DNA from: Bathynomus jamesi
Lineage: Eukaryota; Arthropoda; Malacostraca; Isopoda; Cirolanidae
DNA length: 64,000 nt
Direction: 5' to 3'
NCBI GenBank assembly: GCA_023014485.1
Contig: JAJOZX010009054.1
Coordinates: 89,437 to 153,436, forward strand
The notes under the pieces were generated by a model, which worked only from the letters and a program-made list of their open reading frames with translations, did not search any database and was not told where the DNA came from. The position numbers and the translations under genes were made by a program. Positions 1-10,147 of this stretch are shown here, piece after piece. Each line of letters opens with the position of its first letter. Within the stretch, counting starts at the first letter, position 1.

Positions 1-62
1 CCTGTTCCATAAACAAGCCATTTGAATTTATATTGAAGGTCGGCCAAAGTGCTAAAAGTGTC

Positions 63-101
<39 letters not shown>

Positions 102-299
102 ATATATTTGTGGTTTTTTTATTTGCCTGTTTATTTCTTTATGATTATTTAGGCTGTGACATATATATCACTAAGGCACTATTTTGTAATTAATTTTTTC
201 TCAATTTATATTTATATTTATTTTTATTTCTTTATTCTTTTGTGACCATATAAATGTTGGCTCTCCCACAATTTTTTTTATGCTTACTATATATATGTA

Positions 300-354
<55 letters not shown>

Positions 355-562
355 GAATATGTATGTATGTATGTTTATTTTTGTAACCTATATATTGCCT
401 TGATCTGTCCTTTCACTCCAGTGTTCCTGAGGATGTCATTAGACGAAAGCGCTTGAGCACCCATTTGTGTTTCTTTTTTCCTTCGTGGTTTTATTCATCA
501 TAAATACTTTTCACGTGTCACTTTCGTGAAATAATTTTTCATATATATATATATATATATAT
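1..562. other. AT-rich flank with (TA)n tracts, no gene
   Basis: This stretch holds (TA)n/(TATG)n tracts near 66-105, 288-370 and 541-562 inside AT-rich sequence. No credible coding region is visible. A compact hairpin at 421-460 is discussed as a finding. The last (TA)n tract directly abuts the first transposon. Confidence 0.7.
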
Positions 563-887
563 TAGGGTGATGCAAAAGTGGGGGAGTAAAATTTTTTGTT
601 TCAAATTTTTGAGATACCTTCTCATTTGGTTTGATTTGGTAGAAAAATGATCCTGGGGAAATTTCGGGTCAAAATTCGAATATTTGGAGGTCGCGCCCGC
701 CATTTGAAAATTTGCTGATTTCCATGACACCCAGGAGGTACAGCAAGCGTCACGTTACTTTTTTTTTTGAGTGGAAGTTCCCCAGGAGGCCTATCATACC
801 ACCTTCCTCTTTTCCATTTGTTCATAAAACAGATACAATACAATAGATATTTACAATAGATACATAGAATGGATATACTCGTAAATT

Positions 888-2654
888 TTATTGTTGCATC
901 AAAGATATGAGAGTTTTCTTAGTTTTGTCCGGAAGCTTCTTCCGATAATTTGATACAACTTGCAGTAGATATTGCTCCTGTTGTTCATCATTGGTAATTA
1001 ATTTGTTATAATCTTCAATCAATTTCACTCCTCTTTCAGCAATATCATTAACAACTTTCATGTGATTCACTACGTTCTTTGCAACCCAATAACTCTCATC
1101 GAGAAGCCAATCTTCTACTGGTTTGCTCAAGAACGTTGAAGACAATCCGAGTATACTGAAGAAAGACTTTGTGTTAGCAGTTACAAAATCTTCAAGCTGC
1201 TTATTGTCAATAGTTTTGATGTCTATTTGTGTCTTCTTTGGAGGATCTGGCTCCGAAGATTTTGTAAGAGCCTCCTTCATTTTTCTTTTGGTGTCAAAAC
1301 TGATTTTATCATCAAAGAAAGCCAATGCGATCAACTCTTCTGAGAGATACCACAAATGATTCTTGAATTTTTCTAAAGCAGCATTTGCTAGTTGTTCATT
1401 TGTGCTTTTGTAGCTGTGAAGATTCTTGAGAAGACTCAGATCATTTCGTGGAGCACGTGCTGCGCAGGGTGCTGAAAACCAATGCTTAATATAAATTGAA
1501 ACAGACAACCAACAAATTTCTTTTAGATTTCTTTCTTCTATTGCTGTTATTTTGAACTGACTTTTGAACATAAAGATTTTCATCGAATAAATGACTTTCG
1601 CCATCCAACAGGCTCTATGATAAGCCCCAGGCTTCCTGAATTTTATTCCAGTCGTTGGAGTACCGCCAAGCAAGATGATTGTCAGTTCCAATAACTCTCT
1701 GTAATCGTCGCGAGGTTGATCTTCATTGATTTTTCTTGCTGCAAAGTTGATGATTTCCTCTTTTTCCTTTTGTGGATAATTTTCTAATTTATCGTATGAA
1801 GTTAGATTAATCTTATTCCAGTTTGTTTTGAATCTTTTGAATAACTGAATGTCAGGGCCTGATGAAGCCTGTAATGCAGGGGATACCACTGCTTCCAACA
1901 TGATTTCAAGGATATGGTGTCGACAAGGACACCACAACAAATCTTTCTCCATTTTCTGTTCAATTAGGACACAAGCTCCATTTTTATGACCTGTGTTCGA
2001 TGCAGTTGTATCGAAACACATGCCTTTTACCTTATCTATTAGATTCCAATCAATGATCGCCTGATGTACTGCATTTGCAGTATCATTTCCTGTGCCATGA
2101 TCTATTTTTGGCACTCCAAGCAGTTGATCTTCTCCACTGCCAGAGATTAGGACTGGCAACCGATCAACAACCTCATTCCCAGTAATGTCTTCGAGGAGTT
2201 TGCCATCCCAATGAACAATCAAGGGTTTGTCAGCTTGAAATTCTTCTTTCAAGTTTTCACTGAACTTCTTTCTTGATTTCTGTCTTGCCCTGCGAATCGA
2301 TGAGTAGCTAACATTGTAATTCTCTGGATCTTTTCCAACATTTGCGATCGTTGGAATAATTATTAAAGAGGCTGATCGGTTGCTGATCTTAGCAACATCC
2401 AATGAGGAAAGCAGATTTTCATTCATAATCTTGAATTTTTTTCTTGGAAGGCCTCTTTTGGATGTTGAGGGCTGTTCCAGATGTACTTCTTCTTCCGTAG
2501 ATGCAGGTGAATCACTGCAGGAACTGCTGCTGCTTGCAAGAACAACTGTTTCATCAAATGCACTTGATTCACGTAACCTTTTCTTATCCATTTTTTCATG
2601 TCTCTTCGCAGCTTCCTTTCGACGTTTTTCTTCATCCTTATCAACAGCCATCAT
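888..2654 (-). CDS. unnamed hAT-like transposase, catalytic part, copy 1
   Basis: This is an uninterrupted 588-residue frame with no intron. An acidic, serine-rich linker (residues about 40-60) and a basic patch (RGLPRKKFK) precede the core. Probable catalytic elements are D150 in HWDGK, D215 in FDTTASNTG, the CxxH motif C244/H247 in WCPCRHH, and E540 in NDIAERGVKL. The spacings are 65, 29 and about 293 residues. Well-studied hAT enzymes such as Hermes have D180, D248 and E572 around a helical insertion, so the spacing is hAT-like, although I see no BED or TTF zinc finger and no classical hAT dimerisation block. The expected activity is cut-and-paste transposition in the nucleus. P-like or IS3EU-like affiliation remains possible. 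Confidence 0.75.
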   Translation of the reverse strand: MMAVDKDEEKRRKEAAKRHEKMDKKRLRESSAFDETVVLASSSSSCSDSPASTEEEVHLEQPSTSKRGLPRKKFKIMNENLLSSLDVAKISNRSASLIIIPTIANVGKDPENYNVSYSSIRRARQKSRKKFSENLKEEFQADKPLIVHWDGKLLEDITGNEVVDRLPVLISGSGEDQLLGVPKIDHGTGNDTANAVHQAIIDWNLIDKVKGMCFDTTASNTGHKNGACVLIEQKMEKDLLWCPCRHHILEIMLEAVVSPALQASSGPDIQLFKRFKTNWNKINLTSYDKLENYPQKEKEEIINFAARKINEDQPRDDYRELLELTIILLGGTPTTGIKFRKPGAYHRACWMAKVIYSMKIFMFKSQFKITAIEERNLKEICWLSVSIYIKHWFSAPCAARAPRNDLSLLKNLHSYKSTNEQLANAALEKFKNHLWYLSEELIALAFFDDKISFDTKRKMKEALTKSSEPDPPKKTQIDIKTIDNKQLEDFVTANTKSFFSILGLSSTFLSKPVEDWLLDESYWVAKNVVNHMKVVNDIAERGVKLIEDYNKLITNDEQQEQYLLQVVSNYRKKLPDKTKKTLISLMQQ

Positions 2655-2655
2655 T

Positions 2656-3090
2656 TTACCCTTTCGACCTTCCCTTTGTAGCCGTAGAAACTCTATCTTC
2701 TTCGATAGTTATTAACTCGTTAGCATTTGCATGCGCAATATCAAAGAGTCCATCCAATTTTTCTTTCCATGTATTCTCTTTCTCTATTGAAAACTTCGAT
2801 TTTTTTCCTTTGCTCTTCTTCAGCCCTTGCCACTCATCATACAGTTTATTTAATTTCTTCACAACATTACATTTCTGGGTTGTTGGTATTCCTGCTCTCT
2901 GCCACACTTCCAATACATCATTAATGGTTGAAGTTAATGCTTCTCTGAAGGTTTCATTCTTGACATGTTTATAATTCATGAATAAGGAAATTACTTCTTT
3001 CTTTGATGGAAGCTTACTTTGATTCAATTTATCTATTTGTTGACCGATCAGCCACATATCTGTTGAGCTTCTTGATCTCATTTTCGTCAA
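2656..3090 (-). CDS. N-terminal part of unnamed-family transposase, copy 1
   Basis: This 144-residue frame begins with ATG at 3090. It contains a block shared with the other copies: a (K/C)LP(T/S)xx(Q/E)V stretch near residues 27-35, then an alanine/threonine helix ending in a NDVLEVWQRAGIPT-type segment (compare DNVLLHYQKANVPT in copy 2). It ends in a basic, lysine-rich tail. I infer a DNA-binding or oligomerisation role from its position before the catalytic core. The stop at 2656-2658 overlaps the start region of the next frame (TAAAATG), and the following catalytic frame is offset by one base. One indel would therefore separate the two halves of what is one protein in copy 2. A genuine two-cistron arrangement is less likely in an animal element. 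Confidence 0.65.
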   Translation of the reverse strand: MTKMRSRSSTDMWLIGQQIDKLNQSKLPSKKEVISLFMNYKHVKNETFREALTSTINDVLEVWQRAGIPTTQKCNVVKKLNKLYDEWQGLKKSKGKKSKFSIEKENTWKEKLDGLFDIAHANANELITIEEDRVSTATKGRSKG

Positions 3091-3477
3091 AATTAAGATA
3101 CAGGAAATAGAAGAGAAATTGAGGCGGAGAGACTCACTGATATAGCACCTCTCCCAGACACTGCCACAAGCACACTGCGATACCGATTTCCTTGAACGCT
3201 GTTTGCTGTTTGCTCATATACGCATCACCTACCACTCTGCCTGCAGCAAACCTGCACAAAACCTGCAACCTGCAACAAACCTGCAACAAAAATAAGAAAT
3301 TCAAAAAATTTGATTTTACTCTAATTTTTTGTAATTTTCAAATTTTCAATTGGCGGGCGCGACCTCTGGATGTTATTTGTTTGACCTGGAATTTCTCACA
3401 GGGTGTTTTTGTGACAAATTGGAACAAATGAGGGGGTATCTCTAAAAATCCACGATGGTCATGATTTGTGCATCACC

Positions 3478-3480
<3 letters not shown>

Positions 3481-3527
<47 letters not shown>
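3481..3527. repeat. (TA)n tract between two transposons
   Basis: This is an uninterrupted TA dinucleotide tract that separates the 3' terminus of copy 1 from the 5' terminus of copy 2. Both elements end exactly at the tract. Confidence 0.95.
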
Positions 3528-3533
<6 letters not shown>

Positions 3534-6500
3534 GTGACCGTTGCCCTCCAAAAATCAAAAAATGGTCCTACAATGCTGTTCAAAGTTTTAGTGTTGTGTA
3601 TTTATCTAGGAAACACCCCTGTAAATTTTCTTGGAGATCGGTGCATGTTTGAGCTAGCACCGTCGTACCAGCAAGTATTGCTATTTCAGCTTATGAACTT
3701 CATAAATAAGTGTGAAAATAGCACATTTTATCAGATTTTCATTTCCGGGTCTGGAACGCTGACCCACAAATTTTCCACGTATTATTTTATTGCATTTAAT
3801 TTTAATGATGCTCTTTTCTTTTCCCTTGACAGTGATTTGATGTTGTGAATAGAGAATTTAATCATGGATACACGGCAAGATGATGAGTATGTCAGAATGT
3901 TATTGGGCACTGTACCCCGAGAAGAAGAAAAGGAAATAAAGGGCTGCAAACTGCCAACTAATAGGCAGGTCTTACTATGTCTGTTAGCAAACCTTCGAGA
4001 CATGCATTGGGACCAGGCTTTATCTGCCACCATTGACAATGTGCTTTTGCATTACCAGAAGGCGAATGTCCCGACCATTACAGGCAGGAACAATATTGGC
4101 CGAGTGATTAAAACTTACTATGACAAAGACTACATGATGCTTATGAAAAAGAATGAGGATAGAAGACGGGCTGATGATCCTGGAATTATGAAGTTTAAAT
4201 CAGAATTGAGCCTGACGATGAAATTTTATAAGAACACAGTGTTGAAAGATATGGCGGCTGCGAAAAAGGGGAAAACTCAGGCCGAACAAGATGCCATCGA
4301 TACTGACATACTCTTTATGAAAAGCATGCTAAGTGACAGAGTAGCTACCTACTCTTGGGTAAACAAAGTACTCACAGAAAAGGTTCAGAAGCGACAGAAA
4401 AGGCAGATGCGAGAAGAGAAGCGACAAGAGAGAGAGCAATGTGATCATGCTGAGAATGTACAGGCTGATATTGATTCACCCATTAGCTCTGATGAGGACG
4501 ATGACATTGATGAGGCCAGCACTGCTGAACCAAAGAGAAAACATCGGAGAACAGTGAAAGAGGGAGTTTCAATTTTTGTGCCCCATGATATTCTGAAGTC
4601 GGCAGAACTTGTTTCATGCAGTGTTCGAAACAACATCTCGCCGACCCAGCTGAGTGCAATTGTGTACTCCCTTGTATCTGCATGTGGTGGAGATACATCA
4701 AAGCTGAGTCTAAATGCAAGGACGGCCCACCGATACCGAGCTTCCATCGTGTCAGAAATAAGTTTAAAAATCATGGATGACTGGCAACCATCAGACAAAG
4801 TACTGGTGCACTGGGATGGTAAACTTATGGACACGCTGGATTCCAAAGGCACTGATGACCGCCTGCCCATTCTTGTGTCTGGTGTCAATGGCACAAAGCT
4901 TCTTGGAGTCCCACCTCTTCCGCATTTGACTCAAAAAGCTGGCCTGGTTCAAGGAGACTTGATATCAACAGCAACCAAACAACTTCTGGTCGATTGGGAG
5001 TGTGAACAGAATGTCGTTGGTCTGGTTTTCGACACAACTTCATCCAATACAGGTAAACCTATTTCAAACATCAGCGTGAATTTATCACGACATTAATACC
5101 AAAATACAGTGAATGATTTAACAGAAATCTGCAAAAAGCACGTGCCTGAAATGGTGGCCTTAAACTACAATTAAATTTTTTTTTCAGGGCAAAAAACAGC
5201 TGCTTGCGTCTCCCTCCAAAAGGAATTAGAGCGTGCCGTATTCTGGTGCGCCTGTCGCAGGCATGTGGGCGAAGTCATCCTAGGTGTTTGCTGGGATTGC
5301 TCGAAAGTGGAGGGCTCTTCAAGTCCAAACATAATGGTTTTCCAGAGGTGAGTCATAAGCTTTACAAAATAACAAGGAATATTATTATCTAATGAACAAA
5401 TTTAGTGGAATTTCTTTTATTAGACTTATAAGATATACTAACACCAAGCAAATGATCGATCATATCAATCTTAATACCCCTAAAACAATATTATAGATTA
5501 GTACGAAATACAATAATCCCAATAATTGCATTTCTAGGTTCAAGAACCATTTCTCTCAACTGGCGTACAATGAAAAAAAGAAATACCACTACCCCGCAAT
5601 GCCTGGAGTGTTTGAGGAGCGCCAGCAGGAGATGGCTGACTTCTTCCGTGAATCTCTAGCCCAATCATTTACACGTGGCGACTACAAGGAGCTGGTAGAG
5701 CTTTGTCTGCTGCTTGTAACTAAAGGATCCGAGCCAGTGAACTTCACAATGGTCTACCCCGGCGCACTTCACAAAGCAAGGTGGATGGCTAAACTGCTCT
5801 ATACCCTCAAGATTGTTCTTTTGTCAGGCCAGATCAAAGAGCAGTTTCCCAAAGCCGAGGTTGTGACTAAAAGTCAAATCAGCAAGTTAGAACGGTTTGC
5901 TGTGTTCACAGTCGCTGTTTATGTCCCATGGTGGATTGTTTGCCCCGTTCCAGCAAGTGCGCCACTGAATGACTTGAATTTGGTCGAAACCTTGGCTGAA
6001 TTTGACCCATATGACGCCACAATAGTTGACAAAGCACGTGTGGCACTCGGTAGACACACTTGGTACCTAACTGAGGAGTTGGCCCCACTGGCTTTGTTCT
6101 CGTCCCAAGTACAAGAAAGGACAAAAGAGGAGATGAGGAAGGCCCTTCTTTGCCATGAAGGCACTGAAGTTACTAAGAGAGTGGGGCTCAATCATGGGGG
6201 CTATGGAAAGCCATATCTTCCCCCTGTCCCAGAAAGTGGCACTGCCCTGGTGGACCTAATTGGGCCTGACTCAAGCCGGTTCTTCACCATTTTAGGCATG
6301 CCCTATCAGTTTCTCCACAGTCCAGCCAGTGAATGGGCGGATCATGACGACTACCTGAACATGAAACGGGTTGTGGACAAGCTTCAGGTCGTCAATGAGG
6401 CTGCAGAGCGTGGTGTAAAACTTTGCCATGACTTTCTTAATGTTGCCAGGGATGAGGAGCGCTTTCAAGAAGTCCTTCAAGTAGTTGAAAATGACAGACT

Positions 6501-6889
6501 CCGCGTTCCTAATCAGCGCAAACGATCATCTGTTTCCGAACATAAATCATGGTTTCTTGCTCTAGAGAAATAATACCTTGTGAATATATGATAAAACCCC
6601 TTAATGTACCATGAGAGAATAAGAATGATTAACTTTTTTGTGTTAGTGATAACAGCTTTTAATTAAGACAGGCAAATGATTTGTGTTAATATCCCTTATG
6701 ATGGTTGTGTAATCTCATATATAGGCGCGTATGCCGTATAAGCAAAATCGCTATTTTTCAAATTGCTGGTGCTCACTCGAATATGCATGAATCTTAAAAA
6801 ATTGCAAGTGGGTATTTTTTATGTCAATATGCAACACCAAAATTTTGAACAGCATTGTAGGACAAAGTTGGGGCAACTGTCACACCCTA
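3528..6889 (+). mobile_element. DNA transposon of the unnamed hAT-like family, copy 2, structurally complete
   Basis: The outer termini read TAGGGTGTGAC(C/A)GTTGCCC in inverted orientation at 3528-3546 and 6871-6889. A second inverted block, TCCTACAATGCTGTTCAAA, follows inside each end, so the inverted repeat reaches about 55-60 bp with small gaps. Both ends sit in (TA)n. The interior carries one spliced transposase gene. The first bases, TAGGGTG, are shared with copy 1 although the rest of the termini differ, so these are related but distinct families. Non-coding internal stretches are 3547-3863 and 6574-6830, where I see no other gene. Confidence 0.85.
3864..6573 (+). CDS. unnamed hAT-like transposase, spliced and intact, copy 2
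   Basis: Three exons, 3864-5052, 5188-5347 and 5538-6573, join in frame to 794 residues and a stop. Intron 1 (135 nt) begins GTAAAC and ends in a T-rich tract plus CAG. Intron 2 (190 nt) begins GTGAGT and ends TTTCTAG. The shared N-terminal block (about residues 30-75) is followed by a coiled, charged region. An acidic linker with SSDEDDD and a basic KRKHRR patch (possible nuclear localisation signal) lies near residues 210-235. Core residues are D318 (HWDGK), D390 (FDTTSSNTG, split by intron 1), C419/H422 (CACRRH) and E740 (NEAAERGVKL). The start is the first ATG of the open frame. No frameshift or internal stop is visible once introns are removed, unlike the other copies, so this is the best candidate for a functional enzyme. 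Confidence 0.8.
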
Positions 6890-6916
6890 ATATATATATA
6901 CTGTATATATATATAT
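6890..6916. repeat. (TA)n tract at transposon/LTR junction
   Basis: This TA-rich tract is interrupted once by CTG. The 3' terminus of copy 2 and the truncated BEL LTR meet here. The corresponding point in the complete LTRs at 20136-20803 and 57138-57794 is also a (TA)n/(CA)n microsatellite. Confidence 0.85.
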
Positions 6917-7398
6917 CATAATTGTAAGGTTAGTGAAAAATTCACTTAATTTAGAGCTAGCATTTTTGGGCTCTTGTGGCATCATTGTGTGGGTACTTTT
7001 GTGGCATCATTTTTTTGGGGCACTGGCGCCTTTCTACTCATTTGTTGAATGCGGCACTTAGAGGGAGTGGTCTTATAGAGAGCTCTCTTGCAATTCAGTT
7101 TGGTTGTTTAGATACAAGATTGTTACATCGTGCAATGGATTGTTGTTACAAGGTTTAGAAAGAAGACCATAAATAGTGCCCCTTTTGCTTTTTTTCTTAA
7201 TTTTATGCAACTGAGGCCTAAGGTAGGCCCACATCGAGTCAGCAACCCTGAGGTAGGACCTAATAGGACCTCCAAGTTCGTAAGTTTGTTTAGTCTAGCT
7301 TAACTTCGGCTGGAGGTTAAAGTAGCCCATCAGAGCTTGGCCGTTCAGGGCTCAGCTGGGATTCCGAACCCAATCAAGACAAATAAAATAAAATAACA
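6917..7398 (+). repeat. BEL 5' LTR, truncated (copy A)
   Basis: The sequence matches the 3' portion of the complete LTRs and ends in AATAACA, the CA being the LTR terminus, directly before the primer-binding site. It contains an A/T-rich AAATAAAATAAAATAACA end that could supply polyadenylation signals. The TG start and upstream part are absent. Confidence 0.8.
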
Positions 7399-7416
7399 TG
7401 GTCCTTCGAACCGGAT
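7399..7416 (+). other. tRNA-Tyr primer-binding site (copy A)
   Basis: TGGTCCTTCGAACCGG follows the LTR terminus directly. Its complement ends CCGGTTCGAAGGACCA, which matches the 3' end of animal cytosolic tRNA-Tyr (acceptor strand CTCGAAGGA plus CCA) except for one base. This would prime minus-strand DNA synthesis. Confidence 0.75.
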
Positions 7417-7834
7417 TCTAGCCCAAGACTGAGTCAGTGACTATTTTTCGGCAAAGTTCTGATTGTGCAAATTGTAGCCCAAGTTAGGCCTGGACGGGTT
7501 GAGCGTAATTGAGTTAAGTAAGGTTCCAGGGTAGAAAGTTTGGTCGCCCAATTGCGAAACTTGGCCGCTAGTCTGTTGTTGTTTTGGGCCTACATTTTTA
7601 CCGGTTTGGTTAATTTTGGTTTTATTGTTCGTAGGCGAAGGTTGCAGACTTCAGTGCGCCAGTTACTTGGGTGGAAAATTTGGTATTCCATACTGGTGGT
7701 TGGTCAGTACCCCAACCAAGCAATTAATTAAGTTTATATGAAAAAATGCAAAATTTGAGTTTGATCAGTTTGGTTAAGTATTTTTGCTAATTCAGCTTAT
7801 TTGGCATTGAGCCCAATTGTTATTTGCATTGAAA

Positions 7835-8122
7835 ATGAGTGCAGCTGAATTGAACAAGTTTAGAAAAAGGAGAAGCGCCTACAGAGGTCTAATTACAAAG
7901 ATCATTGCCACTATAGATTCTGCCATAGAGCAAGAGGATTTAAGCTTAGTGACTGCGCAGCTTTCCATATTAGAAACTAAAAAGGTTGCTCTAAGCGAAG
8001 TAAATGTTAAAATTGAGGATCTTATAGAAGAGGATGAAAGAGAAAATGGCATAATTTACTTTGAAGAGATTATTGATGACATAATTAAAGTATGCTACAG
8101 AGCAAAAGAGTTTAGCAGCTGA
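7835..8122 (+). CDS. BEL gag, N-terminal fragment (copy A)
   Basis: A 95-residue frame starts at the ATG that opens MSAAELNKFRKRRSAY. It is basic at the start and acidic and helical toward the end (IEDLIEEDERENG), as the N-terminus of BEL/Pao gag proteins usually is. It stops shortly before the MITE at 8203. The rest of gag resumes after the MITE in another frame. The fragment would not make a full capsid precursor. Confidence 0.6.
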   Translation: MSAAELNKFRKRRSAYRGLITKIIATIDSAIEQEDLSLVTAQLSILETKKVALSEVNVKIEDLIEEDERENGIIYFEEIIDDIIKVCYRAKEFSS

Positions 8123-8202
8123 GTACAATTAGAGACCAGGTCTAATAATGAAACAGCCCTCAACAAACGGTGTTTGTGAAATTAAGGTTAACGGATCTGC
8201 AG

Positions 8203-9000
8203 TAGTGTTGAAAACCGGTTTGTAAAATTCCCCTAAAAATCGAAAACCGAAAGAAAAAACCGGTTTTACCGATTGATTTTTATTTGGCTCAAACTTGCGC
8301 GAACGTGCAGCTACGCGCTACAGCGCACAAAAAATAACTTCGAATACATTACCTATTAAGTTAAATTGTGACAAACTGGCAACTGCTCTTCAGTATAATT
8401 TTTGCCTATCTGGCAACTCGATCTTCAGTTTGTCTCATCATGTAGGCTGTAGTGTAGAGTCAGTCGACTAAAGCCCTATTCGCAGTATAAGACCCTTAAT
8501 GCCCTTTGTTTCTTAAGATGTCATTTCCAAAATAGGGATAAAATCTAAAGAGTCAATTTTCTGTTTTTTAGGTAAAGTTTTTTTTATTAAAAAATTTTAT
8601 TTCAATGTTTTTTCCAAAATAGAGATAATTTTATTTTTATTCTTTATAATTTTTTTACAAAAAGAAGTTTATTTCTTTCTAAGTATAGATGTTTTATTTT
8701 AAAAAATTATTTCAAATCTAAATTGTTTGAATAATGTATTATTTTGGCTAAAATAAAATATGTCAAAGTTTTCATTTTCTTATTCATATGCATACATATG
8801 ATGCTGCATTTTTGCATTCTTTTGACCAAAAAATAGGCGATAAGCTATGCTTGTTAAGAGTTAAAGTCAGTACCTTTCAATTGTGGCTTTTAAAAATTAC
8901 TATACTTTTCGGTCATAACCGGTTAAAACCGGTTTTCAAAAAAAAGAGAAAAGATCGATTAAAAACCGGTTTGTAAAGTTTCGATTATTTTTCAACACTA
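8203..9000. mobile_element. hAT-type non-autonomous MITE inside BEL gag (copy A)
   Basis: The ends are TAGTGTTGAAAA in inverted orientation and are flanked by an exact 8-bp target duplication, ATCTGCAG, at 8195-8202 and 9001-9008. Subterminal AAACCGGTTT-type palindromes repeat near both ends and may be transposase-binding sites. It has no transposase. An 8-bp duplication and a TAGTG terminus are typical of hAT elements. It is about 30 bp shorter than its counterparts at 18504-19335 and 58596-59425. Confidence 0.85.
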
Positions 9001-9008
9001 ATCTGCAG

Positions 9009-10147
9009 TTCAATTACCAAGGCTTGTACTCAAAACATTTTCTGGGAGTATTCAGGAATGGCAAGGATGGGCAGCCAGTTTTCAGTCAGCAGTTCAGTCT
9101 AGAACTGCAGGCAGTAAAGACAATAGCAGGAATAGCATTAACAGAGGCGAATTATAATGTGGCTTGGGATATATTACAGAAACGGTTTGGTAAGCCAGAG
9201 ATCTTAATTAAAAGCCACCTCCGTGAACTTTTAGCTATACCTCCTGTTAATAATCCCAATAGTGTCAAGGAGTTACGGCAGTTATATGATGAATTTGAAG
9301 TTAGAACTGGGTCCCTCGACAACTTGGGTGTAGGAATGGAAAGGTATGGTGTAATGTTGGTCACTTTACTGGAGTCTAAATTGCCTAGCTCAATTTTGCT
9401 TGAATTAAGTAGGGGGCACTCTACAGAACATGTGTACATCCCCCTTCAGCAGATGTTAAGTCTTTTAAGCACAGAATTAGCAAGACGAGAGGAAATTGAG
9501 TTTGCACAGTGGGATGTTAAACAAGAGGACAAAGGCAGGCAGAGCACCAAAATTTCTACAAAAAGGAATAGCCCAGGTACAGTGTCAGCTCTATATGCAT
9601 CCTCTGAAAATAAATTAAAGGGGTTCAAGGAATGCATATTTTGTGAAGGCAACCACAAGTCATATAAATGTGAAGTGGCTGATGCTTTATCTGTTGAAGA
9701 GAGAAAGGACAGGGAAATTAAGTCCACAGCATGTTTTAAATGTTTTTTGAACGGTCACAGAGCAAGGTTTTGTAAGTTTAAAATTTTGTGCAAAAAATGC
9801 CATGGCCGGCATCAATCTTTATTGTGTGAAAACACTCCTTGTAAGCGTACCCCAGAAGTAGAGACATCAGTGGCACATGCCACTACTATGAAAGGGAGTA
9901 AAAGTAAAGGGGGATTATTGCAAACAGCTGCAGCATTATTAATTGGGAATGGTGGAGAAGCTACTGCAAGAGTGTTGTTTGATAGTGGTAGCCAATGTAG
10001 CTTTATTTAAGACCAGAATTTCCAGAAAATTGAAGTTTAAAGAACTGAAGAGGGAAAATTTAAGAATTTCTGGGTTTGGGGGTTCAGTTCAAAACCGAAC
10101 CAAAGTTAAGAACGTAGAAGTTCTGGTTAAGGGGTTGTTGCCATAAA
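9009..10147 (+). pseudogene. BEL gag C-terminal part and start of protease, frameshifted (copy A)
   Basis: The first about 100 bases encode a canonical BEL gag segment (LPRLVLKTFSGSIQEW) in one frame. The remaining 328-residue frame (9024-10010) begins to read true gag sequence only from KTIAGIALTEANYN onward, so about 25 residues and the frame are lost near 9105-9125. Zinc-knuckle cysteines lie near residues 205-275 (CIFCEGNHKSYKC, CFKCFLNGHRARFC, CKKCHGRHQSLLC). The frame ends at the aspartic protease motif DSGSQCSFI and then stops. The protease continues in another frame to 10147. The same lesions occur in the other two copies. Confidence 0.75.

Larger units (their letters stand above)
563..3480 (-). 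mobile_element. DNA transposon of an unnamed hAT-like family, copy 1
   Basis: The ends are a perfect 12-bp terminal inverted repeat, TAGGGTGATGCA at 563-574 and its complement at 3469-3480. Both ends lie in (TA)n, so a target duplication cannot be read. The interior is filled by one transposase gene on the - strand, broken between its N-terminal and catalytic parts. The 5' portion on the coding strand (3091-3480) and the 3' portion (563-887) show no other gene. The terminus fits the general hAT pattern (T/C)A(A/G)NG, and the transposase spacing also points that way, but the family assignment is inference. Confidence 0.8.
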
